This document shows positions 40,943 to 50,508 of a DNA stretch of 64,000 bases, piece after piece. Positions within the stretch are counted from its first letter, which is position 1, and every line of letters starts with the position of its first letter. This DNA comes from Knoellia locipacati (GTDB lineage Bacteria; Actinomycetota; Actinomycetes; Actinomycetales; Dermatophilaceae). The notes beneath the pieces are model-generated. The model ran no database searches and was not told where the DNA came from. It saw only the letters and a list, made by a program, of their open reading frames with translations. The stretch spans positions 62,001-126,000 of the forward strand of contig NZ_BKBA01000008.1 of NCBI RefSeq assembly GCF_007992835.1. Reading direction: 5' to 3'. The position numbers and the translations under genes were made by a program.

Positions 40943-41997
40943 GCGTCGAGACCCCCCGCACCTCCGAGGAGCCCGTCGGCACCCAGGAGATGGCGGCCCC
41001 CGCAGCCACGGCCGGGTCCGGCCCGAGCGCGCTGAGCCGTCTCGCCGGCAGCTCTGCGACCCGCAACCTCGGCCTCGTCATCGCCCTCGTCATCCTCTGC
41101 GTCGTCGGGCTCGCCACCGCAGGTGAGCGGTTCGGGAGCATCGACAACGCGCTGACCATCCTCCGGCTCGCTGCCGTCGTCGGCGTCGTGAGCATCGGCA
41201 TGACCTTCGTCATCTGTGGTGGGGGCATCGACCTCTCGGTCGGCGCCATCGTCGCCCTCTCCTCGGTCTGGGCGACCACCCTGGCCACGCAGACGCTGGC
41301 CGCGGACATCCACTGGATCGTCATGGTCTTCACCGCGCTCCTCGTGGGAGGCGCCTGCGGGCTCGTCAACGGCGTGCTCGTGGCCTACGGCAAGGTGGCG
41401 CCGTTCATCGCCACCCTGGCCATGCTCGCCAGCGCCCGCGGTCTCGCCGAGCTCATCGCCCAGCGCCGCACCCAGATCGTCCGCGACCGCTCCTTCATCG
41501 ACTTCTTCGGCGGCAGCGTCCTCGGCATCCCGGTGCTCGTCATCATCTTCGCCATCGTGGCCGCGCTCGGCTGGGTCCTGCTCAACCGCACGACCTTCGG
41601 CCGTCGCACCCTGGCCATCGGTGGCAACCCCGAGGCAGCGCGACTGGCCGGCATCAAGGTCGAGCGGCAGACGGCATACCTCTATGTCCTCCTCGGACTC
41701 GCCTGCGGGCTCGCCGCCGTGATGCTCATGGCCCGCACCACGACCGGGACGTCAACCCACGGCGGGCTGCTCGAGCTCGACACCATCGCCGCCGCGGTCA
41801 TCGGCGGGACGCTCCTCAGCGGCGGGCGCGGCACCATCGTCGGCACCGTGCTCGGTGTCCTCATCTTCACGACGCTCACCAACGTCTTCACGCTCAACAA
41901 CGTCGACACCTCGACCCAGAACGTCGCCAAGGGCGTGGTCATCGTCGCCGCCGTCCTCCTCCAGCAGCGGCTCGCCGCCCGCCGTCGCAGCACCTAG
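40939..41997 (+). CDS. Sugar ABC transporter permease (RbsC/MglC type)
   Basis: A 352-aa permease with about ten membrane helices of the BPD_transp_2 class. Visible features: GMTFVICGGGIDLSVGAIVALSS, GLVNGVLVAYGKVAPFIATLAMLASARG, and GGTLLSGGRGTIVGTVLGV near the end, all standard in ribose/galactose-type permeases. It overlaps the ATPase stop by 4 nt. The transporter presumably works as a homodimer with the double ATPase. Confidence 0.9.
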   Translation: MSVETPRTSEEPVGTQEMAAPAATAGSGPSALSRLAGSSATRNLGLVIALVILCVVGLATAGERFGSIDNALTILRLAAVVGVVSIGMTFVICGGGIDLSVGAIVALSSVWATTLATQTLAADIHWIVMVFTALLVGGACGLVNGVLVAYGKVAPFIATLAMLASARGLAELIAQRRTQIVRDRSFIDFFGGSVLGIPVLVIIFAIVAALGWVLLNRTTFGRRTLAIGGNPEAARLAGIKVERQTAYLYVLLGLACGLAAVMLMARTTTGTSTHGGLLELDTIAAAVIGGTLLSGGRGTIVGTVLGVLIFTTLTNVFTLNNVDTSTQNVAKGVVIVAAVLLQQRLAARRRST

Positions 41998-42124
41998 CCA
42001 CGGCTCGTCCGCACCACGGCACCACGGCCGGGCCCACGGCGTGGGCCCCCCTGCTCCACACCAGCGTCATGCACGGCACCACCACTCCCTTCACCACCTC
42101 GCACCACAGCCCCAGGAGAGCACC

Positions 42125-43174
42125 ATGAACCCTCGCACCATCTCCCGTCCCGTCCGCGTCGCCGCGGCCCTCGGCGTCGTCGTCCTCGTCGCCGCTGGCT
42201 GCACGAGCAACACCCCCGAGGCCGAGGGCTCGACGTCCTCGGACAGCCAGCGCGCGGGGAGCAACAACGACGAGCCGGGTGACAAGGTCACCATCGGCTT
42301 CTCGGGCCCCGCGGCCGACCACGGCTGGCTCGGCGCCATCAACAGCGCCGCCCAGGCGGAGGCCAAGAAGTTCTCGGACGTCGACTTCAAGGCCGCCGAG
42401 GGCACCAACGACGCGAGCCAGCAGATCGCGCAGGTCGAGACCTTCATCAACGACAAGGTCGACGCCATCGTCCTGCTCCCGACCGACGGCGCCGCCCTCA
42501 CCGAGGTCGCGACCAAGGCGATGAACGCCGGCATCATCGTCGTCAACGTCGACCGTGAGTTCTCGACGCCGTTCGCGGCGCGCACGACCGTCCTCGGTGA
42601 CAACTACGGCATGGGCGTCAGTGCGGGCACCTACGCCTGCAAGCTCGTCAACGACAAGAAGATCAGCAACCCGGTCATCGCCGAGATCGCCGGCATCGAC
42701 GCCCTGCCCCTGACGCAGGACCGCAGCAAGGGCTTCGCCGACGCGCTCAAGGCGTGCAACCAGACCGTCGACAACCGCGTCGCCGCGGAGTTCACCGTCG
42801 AGTCCGGTGAGAAGGTCGCCTCCAACCTGCTCCAGGCCGCGCCCAAGATCGACATCATCTGGAACCACGACGACGACCAGGGTGTCGGCGTCATGGCGGC
42901 CTTCGACAACGCCAAGCGCAGCGAGTTCGCGTTCATCGGTGGCGCCGGCTCGGCCAACGCCATGCGCTGGATCAAGGAGGGCAAGATGGAGGCCACGGTC
43001 CTCTACCCGCCCACGCAGGCCGCTGACGGCGTCCGCTTGGCCCGCCTCCTCGCCCAGGACAAGAGCATGAGCGACCTCGTCCAGGTCGCCATCCCGCGTC
43101 GCATCGTCCTCGACGCTCCGGTCGTGACGAAGGAGAACGTGGAGGAGTACCTCCCGCTCGGCTTCGAGTCCTGA
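42125..43174 (+). CDS. Sugar ABC transporter substrate-binding lipoprotein
   Basis: A 349-aa periplasmic-binding-protein type 1 (ribose-binding fold) with lipoprotein leader ending LVAAGC (Cys near residue 24). Ligand-domain strands are recognisable: KVTIGFSGPAADHGWLGAIN, VDAIVLLPTDGAALTEV, AGIIVVNVDREF and IWNHDDDQGVGVMAAF. Start ATG 42125 after AGGAG. 127 nt separate it from the permease. Together with the previous two genes it makes a complete CUT2 importer. Ligand not predictable by eye. Confidence 0.88.
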   Translation: MNPRTISRPVRVAAALGVVVLVAAGCTSNTPEAEGSTSSDSQRAGSNNDEPGDKVTIGFSGPAADHGWLGAINSAAQAEAKKFSDVDFKAAEGTNDASQQIAQVETFINDKVDAIVLLPTDGAALTEVATKAMNAGIIVVNVDREFSTPFAARTTVLGDNYGMGVSAGTYACKLVNDKKISNPVIAEIAGIDALPLTQDRSKGFADALKACNQTVDNRVAAEFTVESGEKVASNLLQAAPKIDIIWNHDDDQGVGVMAAFDNAKRSEFAFIGGAGSANAMRWIKEGKMEATVLYPPTQAADGVRLARLLAQDKSMSDLVQVAIPRRIVLDAPVVTKENVEEYLPLGFES

Positions 43175-43283
43175 CCGACCCTCGACCGGGGTCCGCGCGG
43201 CCATCCCTGGGCCGCGCGGACCCGATCCCCTCGACGCCCGGCTGCCCCGCGCGGCCCCCGGAGACCTCCCGGAAAGGGTTCTC

Positions 43284-44543
43284 ATGACCACGGACACCAC
43301 GGCGACCGACCTGGCACAGGCGGGCACCGCCGCACCGCAGGCCCACGCCGCCACCGAGACGGGCCGGATCGGCATCGGGATGGTCGGCTACGCCTTCATG
43401 GGCCTGGCCCACTCCCAGGGCTGGCGCAACGCCCGCAGCTTCTTCGACCCGGCGCTCACCCCCGACCTCGTCGCGATCGCCGGTCGTGACGGCGCCGCCG
43501 CCGCCGAGATGGCACGCCGGTTCGACTGGCAGCACGTCGACACGGACTGGCGCGCGCTCATCGCCCGCCCCGACGTCGACGTCGTCGACATCTGCACGCC
43601 GGGCGACACCCACGCCGAGATCGCGATCGCCGCACTCGAGGCCGGCAAGCACGTCCTGTGCGAGAAGCCGCTGGCCAACACGGTCGACGAGGCGCGACGC
43701 ATGGCCGAGGCCGCACAACGCGCTGCTGCCAACGGGATTCGCTCGATGGTCGGCTTCACCTACCGTCGGGTGCCGGCCATCGCCTTCGCCCGCCAGCTCG
43801 TGCAGGAGGGCCGGATCGGCGAGATCCGGCACGTGCGCGCGCAGTACCTCCAGGACTGGCTCGTCGACCCCGAGTCCCCGCTGACGTGGCGCCTCGAGAA
43901 GGAGCGCGCCGGCTCGGGCGCCCTGGGTGACATCGGCGCCCACATCATCGACCTCACCCACTTCATCACCGGGGAGCGGATCACCGGGGTGAGCGCGACC
44001 ACCGAGACGTTCGTCAAGGAGCGCCCGATCGCGGGGAGCGTCAAGGGCCTGTCGGCCTCGGCACAGGACGGGGGCGCGCGTGGTGCCGTCACCGTCGACG
44101 ACGCCGCGATCTTCATCGCCCGGCTCAGCGGGGGAGGTCTCGGCACGTTCGAGGCGACCCGGTTCGCGACGGGTCGCAAGAACTCGATCCGCCTGGAGCT
44201 CAACGGTTCCGGGGGCAGCTTGGCGTTCGACTTCGAGGACATGAACGTCCTCCACCTCCACGACGCCTCGGTCGACGCCCGCGAGTCGGGCTTCACCAAG
44301 ATCACGGTCACCGAGCCCAGCCACCCCTACGTCGAGAACTGGTGGCCCGCGGGTCACGGCCTCGGCTACGAGCACGGGTTCACCCACCAGGCCGCGGACC
44401 TCGTCGACGCCATCGCCCGCGGCGTCGACCCCACCCCGTCGTTCGCCGACGGGCTCGCGGTCCAGGAGGTGCTCGCCGCGGTGGAGTCCAGCGCGGCCAG
44501 CGGCTCCGCCTGGACGGCCATCGACTCCCCGGCCGGCACCTGA
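43284..44543 (+). CDS. Gfo/Idh/MocA-family oxidoreductase
   Basis: A 419-aa NAD(P)-dependent sugar or polyol dehydrogenase. After a 25-residue leader the Rossmann motif IGIGMVGYAFMGLAHSQGW appears, then ICTPGDTHAEIAIAALEAGKHVLCEKP with the EKP lysine, and SGALGDIGAHIIDLTHFITGE with the D-x-x-x-H pair of the family. C-terminal beta-sheet domain follows. The unusual GYAFMG instead of G-x-G-x-x-G is common in one branch of these enzymes. It lies between the ABC importer and TIM-barrel isomerases, so it probably oxidises the imported sugar or a keto-derivative. Confidence 0.87.
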   Translation: MTTDTTATDLAQAGTAAPQAHAATETGRIGIGMVGYAFMGLAHSQGWRNARSFFDPALTPDLVAIAGRDGAAAAEMARRFDWQHVDTDWRALIARPDVDVVDICTPGDTHAEIAIAALEAGKHVLCEKPLANTVDEARRMAEAAQRAAANGIRSMVGFTYRRVPAIAFARQLVQEGRIGEIRHVRAQYLQDWLVDPESPLTWRLEKERAGSGALGDIGAHIIDLTHFITGERITGVSATTETFVKERPIAGSVKGLSASAQDGGARGAVTVDDAAIFIARLSGGGLGTFEATRFATGRKNSIRLELNGSGGSLAFDFEDMNVLHLHDASVDARESGFTKITVTEPSHPYVENWWPAGHGLGYEHGFTHQAADLVDAIARGVDPTPSFADGLAVQEVLAAVESSAASGSAWTAIDSPAGT

Positions 44544-44666
44544 GCCGTCGCCGAGGACCCCACCGACCACCCCGCTCGTCCGTGGCCGACCACCACACCA
44601 GCGCAGGCAAAGGAGGCTGACCGGTCCCGCTGTTCCCCCCTGTCATTGCAGTGACGAAGGAGCACC

Positions 44667-45791
44667 ATGAACGACAACGACGTCAAGATCCCCGAGCTGG
44701 CCCGCACGCTGGGCCTCGGTCGCCGCCAGTTCCTCGCGGCGACGACCGCGATGGCCACGGCCGGTGCCGCGACAGCGGCAGGTGCCGCGACGGCATACGC
44801 CTCGCCCGTCGGCAACGCCAACGGCACGCTCGTGCCCGCCTCGAAGCGCGGCATCATCCTCTACACGGTCCGCGACGCGATCTCGCGCGACCCGAACACG
44901 ACCGACCTCGCCTCGGGCTTCAAGGAGGTCCTCGGCGAGCTGTCGCGCATCGGCTTCCGCCAGATCGAGTTCGCCGGCTACACCCAGCACGCGAACGCCG
45001 AGGGCGGCAACAACCTCAACACCGTCGCCGGCGCCACCCTGCTCAAGTCGTGGCTCGACGACCTCGGGCTCGAGGCCGAGGGCAACCACGGCAGCATCCC
45101 GAGCACCATCACCGACCAGACCGTCGCGGCCTTCGACACGGCGTGCGAGATCGCGAACATCCTCGGTCTCGGCCACATCGGCACCGGCAACGACCCGACG
45201 AGCTCGGCCTACGTCGCCGACTGGGTCGCAGCGGCGGAGCGGTGGGACTTCTTCGGCAAGCGCGCCTCGGAGCACGGGCTCAAGCTCTACACGCACAACC
45301 ACGACGTCGCCTACAGCTTCCTGCTCGACAGCGGGCCGCTCGACGCGCAGGGTCGCCCGACGCGCAGCAGCGGTATCCGGCGCCTCGAGCACTTCCTCGC
45401 CAACACCGACCCCAAGCACGTCTTCCTCGAGATGGACATCTACTGGGCGCACGTGGCGCAGTACAAGCACCACACCTACACGGCGCCGGACGGCAGCCCG
45501 GTGAGGTCGGTCTTCGACCCGGCCGCCCTCGTCGCCGCCCAGACCAAGCGCTTCCCGCTCTTCCACGCCAAGGACGGGCGTCGCGACGCCACCCAGACCA
45601 ACGGCTACGTCATGACGCCGTTCGGTGAGGGCGACATCGACTACTCGACGTTCTTCCGCCGCGTCGGGGCCAAGGGCTCGCACAACCCCATGTGGGAGCA
45701 GGACACTGCACCGGGTGGCACCGCCAACCCCGGCCAGTCGCTGGCCTTCGCCCGCACGAGCTACGACAACCTGGCCGCCCTGCGCGGCTGA
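44667..45791 (+). CDS. Tat-exported xylose-isomerase-like TIM-barrel protein
   Basis: A 374-aa protein of the sugar phosphate isomerase/epimerase superfamily. Its N-terminus is a twin-arginine leader: [16 protein letters not shown], then Ala-rich sequence and a cleavage site near AYASPV (about residue 50). The barrel includes [51 protein letters not shown] and [10 protein letters not shown], with His, Glu and Asp at metal positions. Export of such an enzyme means it acts outside the membrane on a sugar or glycoside, not on a phosphorylated intermediate. Bacteroidetes secrete related TIM-barrel proteins that cleave 3-keto-glycosides; this is a lead, not proof. ATG after AAGGAG. Confidence 0.75.
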   Translation: MNDNDVKIPELARTLGLGRRQFLAATTAMATAGAATAAGAATAYASPVGNANGTLVPASKRGIILYTVRDAISRDPNTTDLASGFKEVLGELSRIGFRQIEFAGYTQHANAEGGNNLNTVAGATLLKSWLDDLGLEAEGNHGSIPSTITDQTVAAFDTACEIANILGLGHIGTGNDPTSSAYVADWVAAAERWDFFGKRASEHGLKLYTHNHDVAYSFLLDSGPLDAQGRPTRSSGIRRLEHFLANTDPKHVFLEMDIYWAHVAQYKHHTYTAPDGSPVRSVFDPAALVAAQTKRFPLFHAKDGRRDATQTNGYVMTPFGEGDIDYSTFFRRVGAKGSHNPMWEQDTAPGGTANPGQSLAFARTSYDNLAALRG

Positions 45792-45937
45792 CATCCCCCG
45801 TCGCCGGCCCGGTCGGGTTCGCTGTTGCAGCAACGGACCCGACCGGGACGGTTTCCGCCCGACTCTTTGACCAGCAGGACGTGACCCGGATTCTACGTTC
45901 GTGGAACCGGCCGAGAGAGATGAAACTGGAGGACACC

Positions 45938-46954
45938 GTGGCACGACCGATCACCCTGTTCACGGGACAGTGGGCCGACCTTCCCTTCGAGGAGGTATGC
46001 CGTCTGGCCGCCTCGTGGGGGTACGACGGGCTCGAGATCGCCTGCTGGGGTGACCACTTCGAGGTCGACCGGGCCCTGGCCGAGGACGACTATGTCGCCG
46101 GCCGCCGCGAGATCCTCGAGCGCCACGGCCTCGGGGTCTGGGCCATCTCCAACCACCTCGTCGGCCAGGCCGTCTGCGACGACCCGATCGACCAGCGCCA
46201 CCAGGACATCCTGCCGGCCGACATCTGGGGCGACGGCGACCCCGAGGGGGTGCGCCAGCGCGCCGCCCAGCGGATGGCCGACACCGCCCGGGCCGCCGCC
46301 AAGCTCGGTGTCGACGTCGTCATCGGCTTCACCGGCTCGGCCATCTGGAAGTACGTCGCGATGTTCCCGCCGGTCTCGGCCGAGACCATCGAGGCGGGCT
46401 ACCAGGACTTCGCCGACCGCTGGAACCCGATCCTCGACGTCTTCGACGAGGTCGGCGTGAGGTTCGCGCACGAGGTCCACCCGTCCGAGATCGCCTACGA
46501 CCACTGGACGACGGTGCGCACCCTCGAGGCCATCGGGCACCGCGAGGCGTTCGGCCTCAACTGGGACCCGTCGCACATGGTGTGGCAGGACCTCGACCCG
46601 GCGGCGTTCATCTGGGACTTCCAGGACCGGATCTACCACGTCGACTGCAAGGACGTCCGGATGCGGGTCGGCAACGGCCGCAACGGAAGGCTCTCGTCGC
46701 ACCTGCCGTGGGCGGACCCGCGACGCGGCTGGGACTTCGTCTCGACCGGTCACGGGGACGTGCCGTGGGAGGACTGCTTCCGCACCCTCGGCGCCATCGG
46801 CTACGACGGCCCCATCTCCGTCGAGTGGGAGGACGCCGGCATGGACCGGCTCGTCGGCGCGGCCGAGGCGGTCGGCTTCGTGCGCCGGCTCGCGTTCGAC
46901 CGGCCCGAGGCGGCGTTCGATGCGGCGTTCAGCTCGGGCAAGGACGAGCAGTGA
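45938..46954 (+). CDS. Sugar phosphate isomerase/epimerase-like protein
   Basis: A cytoplasmic TIM-barrel protein of 338 aa from the AP-endonuclease-2/xylose-isomerase-like superfamily. It begins [19 protein letters not shown] and has [55 protein letters not shown] and [13 protein letters not shown], with Glu/Asp/His ligands for a divalent metal. GTG at 45938 follows a strong GGAGG; an ATG at 45920 would add six residues. The stop overlaps the xylA start (GTGA). The reaction is probably isomerisation or epimerisation of the imported or oxidised sugar. Confidence 0.8.
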   Translation: MARPITLFTGQWADLPFEEVCRLAASWGYDGLEIACWGDHFEVDRALAEDDYVAGRREILERHGLGVWAISNHLVGQAVCDDPIDQRHQDILPADIWGDGDPEGVRQRAAQRMADTARAAAKLGVDVVIGFTGSAIWKYVAMFPPVSAETIEAGYQDFADRWNPILDVFDEVGVRFAHEVHPSEIAYDHWTTVRTLEAIGHREAFGLNWDPSHMVWQDLDPAAFIWDFQDRIYHVDCKDVRMRVGNGRNGRLSSHLPWADPRRGWDFVSTGHGDVPWEDCFRTLGAIGYDGPISVEWEDAGMDRLVGAAEAVGFVRRLAFDRPEAAFDAAFSSGKDEQ

Positions 46955-48165
46955 GCGGCGACGTGAGCGGTGACGTGCGCGGCGGCGGCGGCGGCGGCGG
47001 CGCGGTGGCGGCGGACTTCACGCCCACCCGAGACGACCGGTTCTCGTTCGGCTTCTGGACGGTCGGCTGGCAGGGCGTCGACGTCTTCGGTGGCGCGGTG
47101 CGCCCGCCGCTCGACCCGGTGGAGGCGGTGCACCGGCTCTCCGACCTCGGCGCGTGGGGCATCACCTTCCACGACGACGACGTCAGCGACTTCGGGACGT
47201 CGACGGCGCAACGGCTCGAGCAGCTGGCGCCGTTCCGACGAGCGCTGGAGGAGACCGGCCTCGTCGTGCCGATGGTGACGACGAACCTGTTCTCGCACGG
47301 CGTGTTCCGCGACGGCGGCTTCACCAACAACGACCGCGACGTCCGTCGCTACGCCATCAGCAAGGTCGCCGACGCCATCGACCTCGCCGTCGAGCTCGGC
47401 GCGACGACCTTCGTCGCGTGGGGTGGTCGCGAGGGTGCGGAGTCCGGCGCCGCCAAGGACGTGCGCGCTGCGTTGGACCGCTACAAGGAGGCGTTCGACC
47501 TCCTCGGTGACTACGTCGTCGAGCAGGACTACGACATCCGGTTCGCGATCGAGCCCAAGCCCAACGAGCCGCGCGGCGACATCCTGCTGCCGACGATCGG
47601 GCACGCGCTCGCGTTCATCAACGAGCTCGAGCGCCCCGAGCTCGTCGGTCTCAACCCGGAGGTCGGCCACGAGGAGATGGCCGGGCTCAACTACGCACAC
47701 GGCATCGCCCAGGCGCTGTGGCACGGCAAGCTCTTCCACCTCGACCTCAACGGCCAGACCGGTCCCCGCTACGACCAGGACCTGAGGTTCGGTGCGGGCA
47801 ACGCCCGTGGGGCCTTCTGGACGGTCGACACCGTCGAGACCGGGGGCTACGACGGGCCGCGGCACTTCGACTTCAAGCCGCCGCGCACCGAGGACATGGA
47901 CGGCGTGTGGGCCTCGGCCGCCGGCTGCATGCGCAACTACCTCGTGCTCAAGGAGAAGTCGCGGGCGTTCCGTGCCGACCCCGAGGTGCAGGCCGCGCTC
48001 GAGGCGTCACGTCTGGATCAGCTCGCGACGCCGACCCTGGCCGAGGGGGAGGGGCTCGCCGCGCTGCGGGCCGAGGCCTTCGACCCGGACGAGGCGGCTG
48101 CGCGTGGGATGGGCTTCGAGCATCTCGACCAGCTCGCGCTCGAGCACCTCTACGGCATCCGCTGA
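46951..48165 (+). CDS. xylA: Xylose isomerase
   Basis: Actinobacterial-type D-xylose/glucose isomerase of 404 aa. From residue 24 it matches the class I enzymes closely: [28 protein letters not shown] (catalytic His74, Asp77), [21 protein letters not shown] (metal Glu and Lys), [18 protein letters not shown] and [16 protein letters not shown]. The N-terminus is odd: three in-frame GTG codons 12 nt apart (46951, 46963, 46975), then seven glycines encoded by a GGC run. No xylulokinase is next to it, so xylose may not be the real substrate; XylA acts on several aldoses. Confidence 0.92.
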   Translation: MSGDVSGDVRGGGGGGGAVAADFTPTRDDRFSFGFWTVGWQGVDVFGGAVRPPLDPVEAVHRLSDLGAWGITFHDDDVSDFGTSTAQRLEQLAPFRRALEETGLVVPMVTTNLFSHGVFRDGGFTNNDRDVRRYAISKVADAIDLAVELGATTFVAWGGREGAESGAAKDVRAALDRYKEAFDLLGDYVVEQDYDIRFAIEPKPNEPRGDILLPTIGHALAFINELERPELVGLNPEVGHEEMAGLNYAHGIAQALWHGKLFHLDLNGQTGPRYDQDLRFGAGNARGAFWTVDTVETGGYDGPRHFDFKPPRTEDMDGVWASAAGCMRNYLVLKEKSRAFRADPEVQAALEASRLDQLATPTLAEGEGLAALRAEAFDPDEAAARGMGFEHLDQLALEHLYGIR

Positions 48166-48180
48166 CCCGCTCCCTCCTCA

Positions 48181-48222
48181 ACTGATTGCCCCACCGCGAG
48201 GCCTCGCGGTGGGGCAATCAGT
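48181..48222. terminator. Perfect 42-bp palindrome after xylA
   Basis: Bases 48181-48201 and 48202-48222 are exact reverse complements without a spacer (ACTGATTGCCCC... / ...GGGGCAATCAGT). It begins 15 nt after the xylA stop and probably ends the sugar operon, although no T-run follows. Confidence 0.75.
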
Positions 48223-48313
48223 GGTGTGTGGGCACGCAGCCGGACGACGACCGGGTATGCCGTCCGCTCGCCTCGCGCTCGCGCTCACCCCTGTGCGCCG
48301 CCCACCGTCGCAC

Positions 48314-48319
48314 TAGAGT
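48314..48319 (+). promoter_or_regulatory. Near-leaderless -10 element TAGAGT
   Basis: TAGAGT, 7 nt and the GTG at 48327. Confidence 0.45.
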
Positions 48320-48326
48320 GCCGAAG

Positions 48327-49997
48327 GTGACCGAGAACGCGACGCCCGAGACGCCCGCCAGCGACGCCACTGCTGCTCCTGCAGGCGAGCCGGCGCCCGC
48401 CACCGCGGCCGAGGCCGCGCCCGCACCGGATGAGAAGGCCGCGCCCGCTGGGGGCAGCGCGCACCTCGACGAGATCCGCGCCGGCTACGCCTTCTCCGGC
48501 CCGTCGCTCAACTTCGGCGCCACCGTCATCGACGGCACGGCGCACCCCGACGCCCCGGTCCAGATCCCGCTCGCCGTCCTCAACCGGCACGGCCTCGTCG
48601 CGGGCGCCACGGGCACCGGCAAGACCAAGACGCTCCAGCTCATGGCCGAGCAGCTCTCCGGTCAGGGCGTCCCGGTCTTCCTCGCCGACATCAAGGGCGA
48701 CCTCTCGGGACTCGCCAGCCCCGGCGAGCCCAGCGACCGGACCGCCGCGCGCGCGAAGGACGTCGGTCAGGACTGGCAGGGCACGGCATACCCGACGGAG
48801 TTCCTCTCGCTCGGCGGGCAGGGCAAGGGTGTCGCGATCCGCGCGACGATCACCGACTTCGGGCCCACGCTGCTCGCCAAGGTCCTCGGTCTCAACGACA
48901 CGCAGGAGTCGAGCCTCGGGCTCGTCTTCCACTACGCCGACAAGAACGGCCTCGCGCTCCTCGACCTCAAGGACCTCCGCGCGGTCATCCAGCACCTCGT
49001 GAGCGACGACGGCAAGGCCGAGCTCAAGGCGCTCGGCGGCCTGTCGTCCGCGACAGCCGGCGTCATCCTGCGCGAGCTCATCGCCTTCGAGGACCAGGGC
49101 GCGGACGCGTTCTTCGGTGAGCCGAACTTCGACACGAACGACCTGCTGCGCACCGCCGCCGACGGCAAGGGCCTCGTCACCTGCCTCGAGCTGCCGGGGG
49201 TGCAGGACCGGCCGGCGCTCTTCTCGACCTTCCTCATGTGGATGCTCGCCGACCTGTTCCACGACCTGCCCGAGGTCGGCGACGTCGACAAGCCCAAGCT
49301 CGTCTTCTTCTTCGACGAGGCGCACCTGCTCTTCGCCGACGCGAGCAAGGCCTTCCAGGAGGCCATCGAGCAGACGGTGCGGCTCATCCGCTCCAAGGGC
49401 GTCGGTGTCTTCTTCGTGACCCAGTCGCCCCGTGACGTCCCCGCGGGCGTGCTCGGCCAGCTCGGCAACCGGGTCCAGCACGCGCTGCGTGCGTTCACAC
49501 CCGACGACGCCAAGGCTCTGAAGTCGGCCGTCAAGACCTACCCGCACAGCGAGTACGACCTCGAGGAGCTTCTCACCACGCTCGGCACCGGCGAGGCCGT
49601 CGTCACGGTCCTGTCCGAGCGCGGCGCCCCGACCCCGGTGGCGTGGACGCGGATGCGTGCGCCCCAGTCGCTCATGGCGCCCTCGCCCGACGCGCTGCTC
49701 GACTCGACGATCGCGGCCTCGGCCATCGCGTCGAAGTACGCCGCCGTGGCCGACCGCGAGTCCGCCTACGAGAAGCTCGCGGCACGTGTCCAGGCGGCTC
49801 CCGCGCCGACCGCGCCGACCGCGCCGCAGAAGTCGCCGGCTCCGACGCCCGCGAAGAAGGCGGCGACTCCCAAGGAGGACCCGGGCCTCGTCGAGCAGGT
49901 CGTCAAGTCGAGCGCCTTCCGCTCGGCCCTCCGCTCGGCCGGCACGGTCATCGGCCGTGAGATCACCCGGTCGATCTTCGGGACCCGCAAGCGCTGA
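48327..49997 (+). CDS. HerA-like / DUF853 ATPase
   Basis: A 556-aa FtsK/HerA-superfamily ATPase of the DUF853 (YjgR) family. An Ala/Pro-rich N-terminal 45 residues precede the core: VAGATGTGKTKTLQLMAEQL (Walker A), VFLADIKGDLSGLASPG, VFFFDEAHLLFADA (Walker B), FFVTQSPRDVPAGVLGQLGNRVQHALRAF (sensor and arginine region, family-typical). A Pro/Ala linker leads to a C-terminal helix pair. Biological role of this family is unclear; some homologues are annotated as helicases. The GTG at 48327 is set by the TAGAGT element. Single-gene unit. Confidence 0.85.
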   Translation: MTENATPETPASDATAAPAGEPAPATAAEAAPAPDEKAAPAGGSAHLDEIRAGYAFSGPSLNFGATVIDGTAHPDAPVQIPLAVLNRHGLVAGATGTGKTKTLQLMAEQLSGQGVPVFLADIKGDLSGLASPGEPSDRTAARAKDVGQDWQGTAYPTEFLSLGGQGKGVAIRATITDFGPTLLAKVLGLNDTQESSLGLVFHYADKNGLALLDLKDLRAVIQHLVSDDGKAELKALGGLSSATAGVILRELIAFEDQGADAFFGEPNFDTNDLLRTAADGKGLVTCLELPGVQDRPALFSTFLMWMLADLFHDLPEVGDVDKPKLVFFFDEAHLLFADASKAFQEAIEQTVRLIRSKGVGVFFVTQSPRDVPAGVLGQLGNRVQHALRAFTPDDAKALKSAVKTYPHSEYDLEELLTTLGTGEAVVTVLSERGAPTPVAWTRMRAPQSLMAPSPDALLDSTIAASAIASKYAAVADRESAYEKLAARVQAAPAPTAPTAPQKSPAPTPAKKAATPKEDPGLVEQVVKSSAFRSALRSAGTVIGREITRSIFGTRKR

Positions 49998-50015
49998 CGA
50001 GTCGACCACCTCGTG

Positions 50016-50047
50016 ACGAGCCGACCGGGCATACCTGGTCGGTTCGT
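50016..50047. terminator. 11-bp hairpin after the HerA-like gene
   Basis: ACGAGCCGACC (50016-50026) pairs with GGTCGGTTCGT (50037-50047) with one G-T pair. The loop contains a GGCATAC copy. Placed between convergent genes. Confidence 0.6.
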
Positions 50048-50082
50048 CCGAAACAGATCCTTTGACGACCTCCCGCAGTGAG

Positions 50083-50478
50083 CTAGAGACCGAGCAGGGC
50101 TCTCGCGTAGGCGTCCTCGACGTGCGTCTCGGTGACCGTATGCCGTGAGCCATCGCTCCCTGCGCACGTCACCTCCCAGCCCTCGGGCGTGCGGGTCAGC
50201 GACTCGAGGCGGTCGCCGAGGAGCTCGCGGAGCTGGTCCTCGCGGGGCAGCCACAACGCCTTGTCGAGGCTCACCGAGTCGAGCGCCCACTCGGTCGTGC
50301 CGTTGAAGCCGAGCACCGTCTGCTCGCCGAACGTCTGCGGCTCGACCGTGAGGTCGCTGACCCAGAAGACCTAGGCCGTGAGCAGCTCGGCGTCGATGAC
50401 GAACCGGTCGCCGGCGGCGGGCTGCCAGAGCACGCCGGCGTCGTGGACGATCCGGCGGGCGAGCTCGAGGCTGATCAC
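50083..50478 (-). pseudogene. Conserved actinobacterial gene with in-frame amber codon
   Basis: From the GTG at 50478 the frame reads VISLELARRIVHDAGVLWQ and on through FVIDAELLTA (35 codons), meets TAG at 50371-50373, and continues in frame as VFWVSDLTVEPQTFGEQ and GFNGTTEWALDSVSLDKALW to a final TAG at 50083. Both halves belong to one family in related actinobacteria (sometimes labelled CpaE-like, though it lacks a P-loop). There the interrupted spot usually has a Gly-Glu before VFWVSD, so GAG to TAG is the simplest explanation. A sequencing error or read-through is possible. Confidence 0.7.
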
Positions 50479-50508
50479 CGTCCCATCATGGCGTGGACCG
50501 TCCCGGCG

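Noticed and set aside
45867-45899. TTGACC ... TACGTT promoter before the second TIM-barrel gene
   Set aside because: The spacer is 21 bp, too long for a standard promoter; an internal promoter is possible but not supported.
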